A DNA stretch of 41,962 bases from Candidatus Zixiibacteriota bacterium (GCA_024278515.1 JAJRTA010000118.1:1-41962); one strand, 5' to 3'; positions 6,832 to 16,357 are shown, counted from the stretch's first letter. The notes: generated from the letters alone by a model not told the origin. Program-made: numbers and translations.

Positions 6832-9669
6832 ATGGAAGACGAAGGTAAAGAGAGTATTGTGAAAAAGATACCGAGCAGTATCCTCAATTCAACGATTTGC
6901 GCAATCCTGTTGCTTCTGATGGGTTCATTTGCGGCGGCTCAGGAGGCAGATGACTGCCTGGCCTGTCATGAGGACCCGGACCTGACAAAAATGCGCAAAG
7001 GGAGAGAAATCTCTCTCTACATCGACATAGACAAATACCGCCAGTCCGTTCATGGCGAATGGGAGTGTATTGACTGCCATGCCGACCTGGCCGATGTTGA
7101 CTTTCCTCATGATGAAGAGGTTGAGCCGGTTGACTGCTCCATGTGTCACGATGATATAGCGGAAACCTACATGGCCAGTTTGCACGGGCGCCTGGTGGAA
7201 AAGGGAGAGGATCTGGCCCCGCAGTGCTGGGACTGTCATGGCGCACACGACATAGTAGGCCCGGACAATCCGTCATCGGCGGTGACGAAATTCAATATCC
7301 CGATTATGTGCGGGCGCTGCCACAAAGAGGGGTCCGAGGTAACCCGCGCTTATGATATTCCCGAAGACAGTGTTCTGTACAATTACTCGCTGTCAATTCA
7401 TGGTATCGGACTTTTCAAACAGGGCCTGACTGTTACCGCTGTTTGCAGTGACTGCCATACTGCTCATAATGTACGTAATCATACCGATCCGCAATCATCC
7501 ATTCATCGGGACAATGTGGCCGCTACCTGTCAGAAATGCCACGGCCAGATCGAGAAAGTGCACCGCAAAATAATAAAGGGCGAACTTTGGGAAAAGAAAC
7601 CGGAGCAGGTTCCGGTTTGCGTGGATTGCCACTCGCCGCACCGGATCAGACGAGTGCTGTACAAAGAAGGAATCTCCGATCAGGAATGTATGGAATGCCA
7701 CTCCGATCCGAACCTCTCATTGGTTCGCGACGGGGAGAGCATATCGCTTTATGTCGATTCGGTCGAAGTTCATGGATCGACCCATCGGAATACCGGCTGT
7801 GCCCAGTGTCATACCGGTACGACTCCGCGCCTGGACCGACCGTGCGCTACCGTGGCCACCGAGGTGGATTGTGCCAACTGTCATTCGGAGGTGGCGATTT
7901 CCTACCGGACAGGGATGCACGGAACTCTGGCCGAGCGGGGTGATCCGGATGCGCCCGTATGCAAGGACTGCCACGGCGTTCACGGAATCCGTAAACATAC
8001 CGACAGAAACTCACCAACTTATCCGACCAATGTCCCGGACCTGTGCGGAAAATGTCACCGGCATGGAAACAAAGCGGCGGTCAGATATGAAAACGGAAAC
8101 GGCGGCCACGAACTTCCCGATTATATCGTAAAGAACTATACCATGTCGATCCATGGCAAGGGTCTTTTGCAATCGGGTCTTGTAGTGACCGCGATGTGCA
8201 CCGATTGTCACACTGCGCACCACGTGCTTCCGCACGAAGATCCAGAATCGAGTGTCAACGACGACAACATTGCCAAAACCTGCGCCAAGTGTCATAATGG
8301 AATCTACGAGCAGTTCACCAACAGCATTCACTCGCCGACTGTTTCGGAGACTACGGAACGATTACCCAACTGTAAGGATTGTCATCAATCGCACACAATC
8401 AGCCGGGCCGACAAGGTGAACTTTCGTCTGAACATAAGAAACCAGTGCGGTATCTGCCACGAGGATGTTACCGAGAGCTATTTTGAGACTTTCCACGGCA
8501 AAGTTTCCAAGCTTGGATACGCGGAGGCGGCGCAGTGTTATGATTGTCACGGCTCTCACAACATCCTGCCGCCGGGGGAACCGGGATCGACCTTGTCACA
8601 TCAGAACATTGTTGCGACTTGCGGTAAATGTCATGAGGGATCGCATCGTCAGTTCGCCGGTTATCTTACTCATGCCACCCACCATGATCGCGACAAGTAC
8701 CCCATACTGTTTTATACTTTCTGGTTCATGACCACGTTGCTGGTCGGCACCCTGGCGGTGGCGATTACGCATACTTTATTGTGGCTGCCGCGCTCTTTCC
8801 AGGCTATGCGACAGCATAAGAAGAGACGCGCCGAAATGCGCGGGCAACTGCAATACCGACGATTCAAACCGTTGCACAGCCGCCTGCATATACTTGTTGT
8901 CCTGAGTTTTCTCGGTCTTGCTCTGACCGGCATGACCCTGAAGTTTTCCTATCTGAGCTGGGCGCAGTGGATTTCCGGAGTATTGGGCGGCTTCGAGTCA
9001 GCCGGGTTTATCCATCGGGTGTGTGCTGTTATAACGTTCTTCTATTTCGGTACGCATCTTTTCGATCTTATCCGACAGTATCGTAAGAAACGGTCGCCTA
9101 TAAAAGAGATGCTGAGCTCTCCCTATTCCATGGTTCCGACCTGGAATGATGCGAAAGAACTTTACGCCACCCTCAAATGGTTCATCGGTATCGGCCCCCG
9201 TCCCGCCTATGGACGCTGGACCTACTGGGAGAAGTTCGATTACTTTGCGGTTTTCTGGGGCGTCGCGATAATCGGATCTACCGGCCTTATGCTGTGGTTC
9301 CCGGAATACTTTACCTATATCCTTCCGGGCTGGATAATCAATGTGGCGACAATTATCCACTCGGATGAAGCCCTGCTGGCTACGGCGTTTATTTTCACCG
9401 TACATTTCTTCAACACTCATTTCCGCCCGGACAAGTTCCCGATGGATACCGTTATATTTACCGGCCGCATGCCACTGGAAGAACTCAGGCTGGAGCGACC
9501 GCGTGAATATAACCATCTTGTCAAAACCCACCAGTTGAGAAAGCATTTGGTCGAACCCCTGCCGCCGGCTATGGAACGGACCGCCCGGATTTTCGGCGCA
9601 ATTGCTTTGACTGTCGGGATTTCAATTATCCTTCTGATTATCTATGCTGAGATCTTCGGTTATCGATAG
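6832..9669 (+). CDS. Multiheme (19 CXXCH) cytochrome c with C-terminal cytochrome-b561-like membrane domain
   Basis: 945 aa with signal-like N-terminus; 19 CXXCH motifs counted; C-terminal hydrophobic domain ending HFFNTHFRPDKFPMDTVIFTGRMPLEEL, paralogous to the 11-heme protein ending (VFNPGTYPMNPAWYSGKMPLDKY). Confidence 0.9.
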   Translation: MEDEGKESIVKKIPSSILNSTICAILLLLMGSFAAAQEADDCLACHEDPDLTKMRKGREISLYIDIDKYRQSVHGEWECIDCHADLADVDFPHDEEVEPVDCSMCHDDIAETYMASLHGRLVEKGEDLAPQCWDCHGAHDIVGPDNPSSAVTKFNIPIMCGRCHKEGSEVTRAYDIPEDSVLYNYSLSIHGIGLFKQGLTVTAVCSDCHTAHNVRNHTDPQSSIHRDNVAATCQKCHGQIEKVHRKIIKGELWEKKPEQVPVCVDCHSPHRIRRVLYKEGISDQECMECHSDPNLSLVRDGESISLYVDSVEVHGSTHRNTGCAQCHTGTTPRLDRPCATVATEVDCANCHSEVAISYRTGMHGTLAERGDPDAPVCKDCHGVHGIRKHTDRNSPTYPTNVPDLCGKCHRHGNKAAVRYENGNGGHELPDYIVKNYTMSIHGKGLLQSGLVVTAMCTDCHTAHHVLPHEDPESSVNDDNIAKTCAKCHNGIYEQFTNSIHSPTVSETTERLPNCKDCHQSHTISRADKVNFRLNIRNQCGICHEDVTESYFETFHGKVSKLGYAEAAQCYDCHGSHNILPPGEPGSTLSHQNIVATCGKCHEGSHRQFAGYLTHATHHDRDKYPILFYTFWFMTTLLVGTLAVAITHTLLWLPRSFQAMRQHKKRRAEMRGQLQYRRFKPLHSRLHILVVLSFLGLALTGMTLKFSYLSWAQWISGVLGGFESAGFIHRVCAVITFFYFGTHLFDLIRQYRKKRSPIKEMLSSPYSMVPTWNDAKELYATLKWFIGIGPRPAYGRWTYWEKFDYFAVFWGVAIIGSTGLMLWFPEYFTYILPGWIINVATIIHSDEALLATAFIFTVHFFNTHFRPDKFPMDTVIFTGRMPLEELRLERPREYNHLVKTHQLRKHLVEPLPPAMERTARIFGAIALTVGISIILLIIYAEIFGYR

Positions 9670-9793
9670 GCTGATGTGTTCGTTATCATAACTTGTTACC
9701 GAAGTCGCTGTCGGCCTGCGACGGCGGTAGCAGTTCTTTTGTCCTTCACTTCAGTCAGGTAGAAATCACTCAGGTGTATTGTTGTTTTTTCGA

Positions 9794-10681
9794 TCAGTCA
9801 ACCAGGCTTCGCAGAACCTTGAGGTTTTCGATATCCTCAGAGAGATCTTCGCCCTTGGGCGTTTCAAGGATCATAGGTATCTTTTTCAGTAGTCGATCAT
9901 TTACGAAATTGCGGAAACCTTCCAGCCCGATATGACCCTGCCCGATATGTTCGTGACGGTCTTTTCTGGAACCGAATTCACGTTTGCTGTCGTTAATATG
10001 AATTATCCGCAAACGGTTCAGACCGATTATTTCATCAAACTGTTTGATAGTCTTTTCGTACTCCCCCGGTTCGACAATCGGGTACCCGGCCGCAAAGATA
10101 TGACAGGTATCAAGACACACGCCTATATTATCCTTGTCTTCAACGCCGTCTATAATCTGCGCCAACTGTTCAAATTTGTAGCCGAGGTTCGACCCCTGTC
10201 CGGCGGTAGTCTCAAGCAATAGCGACACGCTGTTATCTGTAAGCTCGTTGAACATCCTGTTGATGCTTTCGATAATCGCAGCCAGTCCCGCTTCTTCACC
10301 GGTTCCCACATGTGATCCCGGATGTATCACCAGGCCGGGAATCCCAAGCAGTTGACAGCGCCGCATCTCTTCGGTGAGGGCCTTGCGTGATTTCTCACGC
10401 AAGGCTTCATCAGGTGAGGCGATATTGATCAGGTAGCTTGAATGCGAGCATGAAACCGTAACACCGGTATTTTCGATCGCTTCTAAATACCGGTCGATTT
10501 CGGATCTTTCAAGTTTCCGGGCTTTCCACTGATTGTTGGACTTGTTGAACATCTGGATCGTGTCGCAGGTAGCCTTCTTCCCGCGTTCGATCGCATTGAA
10601 TACTCCCCCGGCGATTGATTCATGAGCGCCAAAAAGCAAAATAACGACCTTTCCTGCTATGCTTTCATGTAACAACCGCAT
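9794..10681 (-). CDS. nfo: Deoxyribonuclease IV (endonuclease IV); true start may be internal near GAHESIAGG
   Basis: GAHESIAGGVFNAIERGKKATCDTIQMFNKSNNQWKA, LVIHPGSHVG, LLLETTAGQGSNLGYKFEQL, GVCLDTCHIFAAGYPI, HINDSKREFGSRKDRHEHIGQGHIG, ILETPKG. Confidence 0.95.
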   Translation of the reverse strand: MRLLHESIAGKVVILLFGAHESIAGGVFNAIERGKKATCDTIQMFNKSNNQWKARKLERSEIDRYLEAIENTGVTVSCSHSSYLINIASPDEALREKSRKALTEEMRRCQLLGIPGLVIHPGSHVGTGEEAGLAAIIESINRMFNELTDNSVSLLLETTAGQGSNLGYKFEQLAQIIDGVEDKDNIGVCLDTCHIFAAGYPIVEPGEYEKTIKQFDEIIGLNRLRIIHINDSKREFGSRKDRHEHIGQGHIGLEGFRNFVNDRLLKKIPMILETPKGEDLSEDIENLKVLRSLVD

Positions 10682-10752
10682 AATACAGGATCGGTTCCGG
10701 AGCGTAAACAGAAATCAGCGGCGAACCCGATGAAAAATAAATCGACCGCAGG

Positions 10753-10765
10753 TGACGTAACGTCA
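10753..10765. repeat. Small palindrome TGACGTAACGTCA
   Basis: 6-bp arms around a single central base, between nfo and the kinase-like gene. Confidence 0.5.
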
Positions 10766-10933
10766 ATATTGACTGAAGAACATCCTGTGTTGTCACTGTT
10801 CTTGTTAGAGGGGACACCGGAAACCTTTTGATGTCTGTTTTGCACACCCGGCTTGTGGCCTGCAGATCAACCGGTTTTCTGGAAGGCAGAAGACTGTTAA
10901 GTTATGGCTGAAGCAAGCCGTTAATATGAGTAT

Positions 10934-11875
10934 ATGGAAACAAAAATGCCTCAGCGGATATTTCAGTACGAAATCCATGACTATATCGGTAACGGCAAAA
11001 ACGGAGAGGTTTACCGCGGGCTCGACTCAACCAGTGGTCGTCAGGTTGTGGTAAAGCTCCTGCGTCCGGAGATTGGAGCCGACACAGCTTTCAAAACAGA
11101 CAACCGCAAACGGCTTGACTGCGCCCGCAACCGGGAGCATCCCAATATCGCCACCCTGCTGGAAATAATCGAACATGACAACCGCATCGTGCTTGTCTCG
11201 GAATTCGTCGCTGGGCGGTCATTTCAGGCAGTTTTGGAGTCCGGTCCGATGCAGGTTGCGAACTTTACCCCCTGGGTCTGTCAGATTGCTGCAGGTCTGA
11301 AGTTTTTGCATGACGCTGAAATAATCCACGGTAATATAAAACCATCGAATATTATTGTCTCCGATAACGGTACGGTAAAGCTTACCGATTTCTGCCTTCC
11401 CCGCATTCCTGAGAGTAACGAGACTGATCTTGTCACTTACAAGCGGGAATTGATTGAGTTCGCCTCACCCGAGGAGGTATGTTGCGGACCTCTTCAGCCG
11501 GCTTCGGATTTGTTCTCTTTGGGTTCGGTACTCTACAAGATGTTGACCGGTCAGCCGCCTTTTCCGGGTCAGAATGCTGCTGAGGTTTCCCGCCAGATAT
11601 TGAATTTCAAGCCTGATTTCGGTCTTCTTACACGTCAACAGGTTCCCGGCGAAATAAAACTGCTTCTGAAAAGACTCCTGTCAGCCCAGCCAAAAGAGCA
11701 GAGGTGTACCGACTGCGAGGAACTGATTGCTACTCTGGAGGCGATCAGCCATCTTGAAAAACAGTCCATTGAGAATGAAATCGGAGGTTATTCGCCTTCC
11801 TACCGCCTTTATCTTCTACTGCCGGTTTTGGTTGTATTGCTGGTATTGCTCTGGAGCTATCTGGCCGGTAAATAG
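10934..11875 (+). CDS. Ser/Thr protein kinase-fold protein (probable pseudokinase) with C-terminal transmembrane helix
   Basis: YEIHDYIGNGKNGEVYRG, QVVVKLL, IIHGNIKPSNIIV, VKLTDFCLP, ASPEE, SDLFSLGSVLYKMLTGQPPF; C-terminal LYLLLPVLVVLLVLLWSYLAGK. Confidence 0.88.
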   Translation: METKMPQRIFQYEIHDYIGNGKNGEVYRGLDSTSGRQVVVKLLRPEIGADTAFKTDNRKRLDCARNREHPNIATLLEIIEHDNRIVLVSEFVAGRSFQAVLESGPMQVANFTPWVCQIAAGLKFLHDAEIIHGNIKPSNIIVSDNGTVKLTDFCLPRIPESNETDLVTYKRELIEFASPEEVCCGPLQPASDLFSLGSVLYKMLTGQPPFPGQNAAEVSRQILNFKPDFGLLTRQQVPGEIKLLLKRLLSAQPKEQRCTDCEELIATLEAISHLEKQSIENEIGGYSPSYRLYLLLPVLVVLLVLLWSYLAGK

Positions 11876-11948
11876 CCGGGCTTTTTCCGAAACAGCCACA
11901 CCGTCACCAAAATCACTTACTTTTTCAGTCCCAAAAAGCAGTTGTCCC

Positions 11949-11979
11949 TTTGAGACGTTTATCATATTTTGAGACGTTT
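11949..11979. repeat. Two direct copies of TTTGAGACGTTT with 19-bp period upstream of lon
   Basis: TTTGAGACGTTT at 11949-11960 and 11968-11979, read directly. Confidence 0.7.
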
Positions 11980-12006
11980 GGCCGGTCCCCGGCATAGAAG
12001 AAAGAT

Positions 12007-14415
12007 ATGGCAATGAAATATGTACATAATGACGAAACTCTGAATATCCCCGGCCGTCTGCCGGTGATCCCGGTGCGTGATGTGATCATCTTTCCCTACA
12101 TGATGTACCCGCTGCTGATCGGCCGCGAGTTCACAGTCAACGCGCTTCAGGAAGCAATGGTTCGGGATAAGCTGGTGCTATTGCTGGCCCAGCATACCGC
12201 CGAAATCGACAGCCCGGAAGAGGACGATCTGTACCGGGTGGGGGTGGTCGCCCGGATTCTGCAGGTTATGAAAATGCCGAACGGCATGCTCAAGGTGCTG
12301 GTGGAAGGGCTGGTACGGGCGCACACTGTCAGTCTGTCCGTCGGGGGGCGGTACATTTCGGCCCGCCTTGAATTATTCGATACGGCCGGTCCGTCATTCG
12401 ACCGCGAAACGGAAGCGTTGTCCCGGACAGTCGGAGAAAGTTTCGCCGAATACGTCAGGCTGAACCACCGGATACCGGACGAGGTGCTGGTTTCACTGGC
12501 CTCGATTGAGGATTACGGACAGCAGGCCGATACGGTAGCGGCTCACCTTCTGCACAAGATCGAAACCAAGCAGAAACTGCTCGAAGCAAAAACTCCTCGT
12601 GAGCGATTTATTATCCTGGCCGCTGTGCTCAAAGAGGAGATCGAGATTCTCAATCTTGAACAGGAGATCGACGGCAGTGTGCGCGAATCGATGTCACGCA
12701 GTCAGCGGGAGTTCTACCTTCAGCAGCAACTGAAAGCGATCAAAGAAGAGCTGGGCCAGTATGATGACTCGGGAACTGATGTTGACGATCTTTACGCCAG
12801 ACTCGAGACAGGGGACTTCCCCAAACGGGTTCGGACCAAAGCTGAAGATGAGATCAAAAAGCTCTCCAGGATGCATCCGTTCTCTGCCGAGGCGGGAGTT
12901 GTCAGATCATATCTTGACTGGCTGCTCGGATTGCCGTGGGATAATTTCACCGAAGATCGTACAGATTTCAAAGAAGTACGCTCGATCCTTGACGGTGACC
13001 ATTTCGGCCTGGATAAACCTAAACAGCGTATCCTCGAACATCTGGCCGTAATGCGTCTGGCCGGCAAAGTCCGCGGACCTATCGTATGTCTGGTCGGTCC
13101 GCCCGGAGTAGGAAAAACATCGGTGGGACGGTCGATTGCCCGCGCTCTGGACCGAAAGTTTGTGCGTATGTCACTCGGCGGTGTTCACGACGAGGCCGAA
13201 ATACGCGGGCATCGTCGCACTTATATCGGCGCCCTGCCCGGTCGGATAATCCAGTCGATCAAGAAGGCCAAAGCGTCGAACCCGGTTTTCCTGCTTGATG
13301 AGATAGACAAACTCGGTTCCGATTTTCGGGGTGATCCGGCTTCGGCGCTTCTGGAAGTGCTCGATCCCGAACAGAACTGCACGTTCACCGACAACTATCT
13401 TGAAGTCGAATATGATCTTTCGGACATCCTGTTCATCACCACCGCCAACACAACTGCTTCGATTCCGCCGGCTCTGCGGGACCGTATGGAGATCATCCAT
13501 CTGCCCGGGTACCTTGATTTCGAGAAAGCGGCCATTGCGACCGATTTTCTGGTTCCGAAACTGCGCAAAATGAACGGTCTCGAGAAAGTCCGGGTTGCTT
13601 TCGAGGATGACGCCATCATGGAAATTATCCGTCATTACACACGTGAAGCGGGTGTTCGTGAGCTGGAGAGACAAATATCCTCGATGATGCGCAAAGCGGC
13701 TGTTACTATTGCCGACGGCAAGCGCTTACGCAAACTGACCTTCACCAAAAGCAAAGTCACCCGGATGCTGGGTGCGCCCAAATATACCGGCACCAATATC
13801 AAGACAAAACCGACAGTTGGCTACGCGGTCGGGCTGGCCTGGACCGAAATGGGCGGCGAAGTGCTTCCCGTCGAGGTAGTTCCCCTGCGAGGCAAAGCCA
13901 AACTGACACTTACCGGATCGCTGGGCGATGTTATGCAGGAATCAGCCACGGCCGGTCTGGCCTTTATACGCCGACATGCCGGAAGTTACGGTCTTGACGA
14001 TAATTTCTTCGAGAACCTGGAATTGCATGTTCACTGTCCGGAAGGGGCCGTGCCCAAGGACGGACCCTCGGCCGGGTTGACATTGCTTGCGGCGATGTTG
14101 TCCAGCCTGACCGGTATTCCGGTGCGGACCGATATCGCCATGACCGGCGAGATCACCCTGACCGGCGATATTCTGGCTGTGGGGGGACTGAATGAAAAAC
14201 TCCTCGCTGCCAGGAGACTGGGTATCAACCGGATTATCCTCCCGGATAAGAACCGCAAGGATATTAACGAACTGCCGAAGGATTTGCTTGAAGGGCTGAA
14301 GCTGCATTATGTTCGTACGGTAAGCGCCGGTCTGAAACTGGTAATGGCCGATTCTCCTGCCGGACTGACCGGAAGAAAAACAGTCAGAACCAACCGGGCG
14401 GGAGCTCGTCAGTGA
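12007..14415 (+). CDS. lon: ATP-dependent endopeptidase Lon
   Basis: N-terminal LAN domain (LPVIPVRDVIIFPYMMYPLLIGRE), Walker A GPPGVGKTSVGRSIA, FLLDEIDKL, catalytic Ser motif PKDGPSAGLTL. Confidence 0.97.
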   Translation: MAMKYVHNDETLNIPGRLPVIPVRDVIIFPYMMYPLLIGREFTVNALQEAMVRDKLVLLLAQHTAEIDSPEEDDLYRVGVVARILQVMKMPNGMLKVLVEGLVRAHTVSLSVGGRYISARLELFDTAGPSFDRETEALSRTVGESFAEYVRLNHRIPDEVLVSLASIEDYGQQADTVAAHLLHKIETKQKLLEAKTPRERFIILAAVLKEEIEILNLEQEIDGSVRESMSRSQREFYLQQQLKAIKEELGQYDDSGTDVDDLYARLETGDFPKRVRTKAEDEIKKLSRMHPFSAEAGVVRSYLDWLLGLPWDNFTEDRTDFKEVRSILDGDHFGLDKPKQRILEHLAVMRLAGKVRGPIVCLVGPPGVGKTSVGRSIARALDRKFVRMSLGGVHDEAEIRGHRRTYIGALPGRIIQSIKKAKASNPVFLLDEIDKLGSDFRGDPASALLEVLDPEQNCTFTDNYLEVEYDLSDILFITTANTTASIPPALRDRMEIIHLPGYLDFEKAAIATDFLVPKLRKMNGLEKVRVAFEDDAIMEIIRHYTREAGVRELERQISSMMRKAAVTIADGKRLRKLTFTKSKVTRMLGAPKYTGTNIKTKPTVGYAVGLAWTEMGGEVLPVEVVPLRGKAKLTLTGSLGDVMQESATAGLAFIRRHAGSYGLDDNFFENLELHVHCPEGAVPKDGPSAGLTLLAAMLSSLTGIPVRTDIAMTGEITLTGDILAVGGLNEKLLAARRLGINRIILPDKNRKDINELPKDLLEGLKLHYVRTVSAGLKLVMADSPAGLTGRKTVRTNRAGARQ

Positions 14416-15059
14416 ACGACAGTGCGACAGTGACCGGGCCACCACTGTCGACCGTTAACGAGAAACATAAATATACCGTGCTTAAGATAAAACAGTGTGA
14501 GTTTGTCGGGTCTTTCTTTACGCTGGATAAGATTCCTCGTGATCCTCGGCCCCAGATCGCTTTTGCCGGACGCTCCAATGTCGGTAAGTCGACTTTGTTG
14601 AACAGTCTGGTGGGACAGCGAAAAATGGCCCGGGTATCCAACACGCCCGGCAAGACACGATCGCTCAATTTCTTTTTGATCAACGATCGTTTCAATTTTG
14701 TCGATCTCCCCGGTTACGGGTACGCCAAAGTATCGAAAGCGGAAAGAGCTTCGTGGGCGAAGCTGATTGAGGGATATCTGAAAACCAGTGAGCAGTTGGT
14801 CGGACTGGTGCTTCTGCTGGACTGCCGACGGGACCCCAATGACGATGATCTCCAGATGCTTGAGTGGCTCGGCGAAAGCCGACTGCCGACTCTTATCGTT
14901 GTCACCAAGACCGACAAGCTCAACCGGGACAAGACAGCGCGAAAACTAAGGCAGATCGAGACAGCTCTGGGTCTCCCGGCGATCGGTTTTTCATCACTGT
15001 CAGGAACAGGGAAAAATGAATTGCTGGCCGCTCTCGGCGATTTGCTGAACGACCGGTAA
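14412..15059 (+). CDS. engB: Ribosome biogenesis GTP-binding protein EngB/YsxC
   Basis: IAFAGRSNVGKSTLLNSLV, ARVSNTPGKTRSLNFF, FVDLPGYGYAKVS, VVTKTDKL; GTG start overlapping the lon stop. Confidence 0.95.
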   Translation: MNDSATVTGPPLSTVNEKHKYTVLKIKQCEFVGSFFTLDKIPRDPRPQIAFAGRSNVGKSTLLNSLVGQRKMARVSNTPGKTRSLNFFLINDRFNFVDLPGYGYAKVSKAERASWAKLIEGYLKTSEQLVGLVLLLDCRRDPNDDDLQMLEWLGESRLPTLIVVTKTDKLNRDKTARKLRQIETALGLPAIGFSSLSGTGKNELLAALGDLLNDR

Positions 15060-15080
15060 AATTTGAGAGTCTGAAAAAAT

Positions 15081-16355
15081 ATGGCCAAAAACAGAATTGT
15101 GCTGGGATGCCAATGGGGTGATGAGGGCAAGGGGAAAATTGTCGACCTGCTGGCCGCCGAGGCTGACATAATCGCCCGTTTTCAGGGAGGCGCCAACGCA
15201 GGGCATACGATTGTAGTAGATGACCGTAAGTATAAGTTTCACCTGTTGCCGTCGGGTATCCTTCATGAGGGCAAACAGTGTGTTATCGGCAATGGGGTGG
15301 TGCTGGATCCCTTCGGTATCAAAGAAGAACTGGACGTGTTGGTCGAAAACGGAATCAGCTACCGGGATCGTCTCTGGATCTCCCCGGCGGCCAATCTGGT
15401 CCTGCCGTACCACAAGCTGATCGATGCGGTCCAGGAACACAGCCGCGGCACCGCTAACCTGGGCACTACCAAACGGGGTATCGGCCCCGCCTATGTCGAC
15501 AAGGTGGCCCGGCATGGTATCCGTCTCGTTGACCTGTTCGCGCCGGAACGACTCAAAAAAAGGCTTGAGTTCCAGCGCACGATCAAGGAGCAGTACTTCA
15601 CCGGTTCCGATGACGAGCGGACCGATCTCGATCGGACCTATCGCGAGTTGTTACAACTGGCCGATCTGTTCCGTCCTCTGGTAATCGATGTGTCACGGTA
15701 TATCAACGAAGCCATCGACTCAGGCAAAACCATTCTGTACGAAGGAGCGCAGGGGAGTTTGCTCGATGTCGATCTCGGCACCTATCCGTTTGCTACTTCA
15801 TCCAACACTACGGTGGGCGGCGCTCTGACCGGTCTTGGTATCGGACCGCGCGCTATTGATGAAGTGATAGGTGTGGTGAAAGCATACACTACCAGGGTCG
15901 GGGCCGGGCCGTTTCCGACCGAACTGGTCGACGATATGGGCGACCGCCTCCGTAACCAGGGAGACGAATTCGGAACTACCACCGGCCGACCGCGAAGATG
16001 CGGCTGGCTGGACCTGGTAGCCCTCAGACACGTGGTCAGACTTAACGGGGTGGATGCAATCGCCGTTACCAAGCTGGATGTGCTCGATGGTCTCGACGAA
16101 CTGAAAGTCTGCCATGCTTACGATCTGGACGGCAAAATCATCACCGATGTACCGCTTGATCTGGCTCGTTTGAATGAAGTGAAACCGGTTTACACCAGCC
16201 TGCCCGGGTGGTCTGAAGACACTACCGGCATCCTGTCGTTTGCCGATCTCCCCGCGAACGCCCGGGCCTATCTTGAGTATATTGCCGCGGACCTGAAAGT
16301 TGAGATCAAAATGGTCTCAACCGGCGCCAAACGAAAAGAAATCATAATGGTATAA
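15081..16355 (+). CDS. purA: Adenylosuccinate synthetase
   Basis: NRIVLGCQWGDEGKGKIVDLLA, ARFQGGANAGHTIVV, GTTKRGIGPAY, LYEGAQGSLLDVDLGTYPFATSSNTT, TTTGRPRRCGWLD. Confidence 0.97.
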   Translation: MAKNRIVLGCQWGDEGKGKIVDLLAAEADIIARFQGGANAGHTIVVDDRKYKFHLLPSGILHEGKQCVIGNGVVLDPFGIKEELDVLVENGISYRDRLWISPAANLVLPYHKLIDAVQEHSRGTANLGTTKRGIGPAYVDKVARHGIRLVDLFAPERLKKRLEFQRTIKEQYFTGSDDERTDLDRTYRELLQLADLFRPLVIDVSRYINEAIDSGKTILYEGAQGSLLDVDLGTYPFATSSNTTVGGALTGLGIGPRAIDEVIGVVKAYTTRVGAGPFPTELVDDMGDRLRNQGDEFGTTTGRPRRCGWLDLVALRHVVRLNGVDAIAVTKLDVLDGLDELKVCHAYDLDGKIITDVPLDLARLNEVKPVYTSLPGWSEDTTGILSFADLPANARAYLEYIAADLKVEIKMVSTGAKRKEIIMV

Positions 16356-16357
16356 CT

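Noticed and set aside
8712-9546. Minus-strand ORFs opposite the 19-heme cytochrome (up to 182 aa)
   Set aside because: Antisense to a strongly conserved coding region; no family features or ribosome-binding context.
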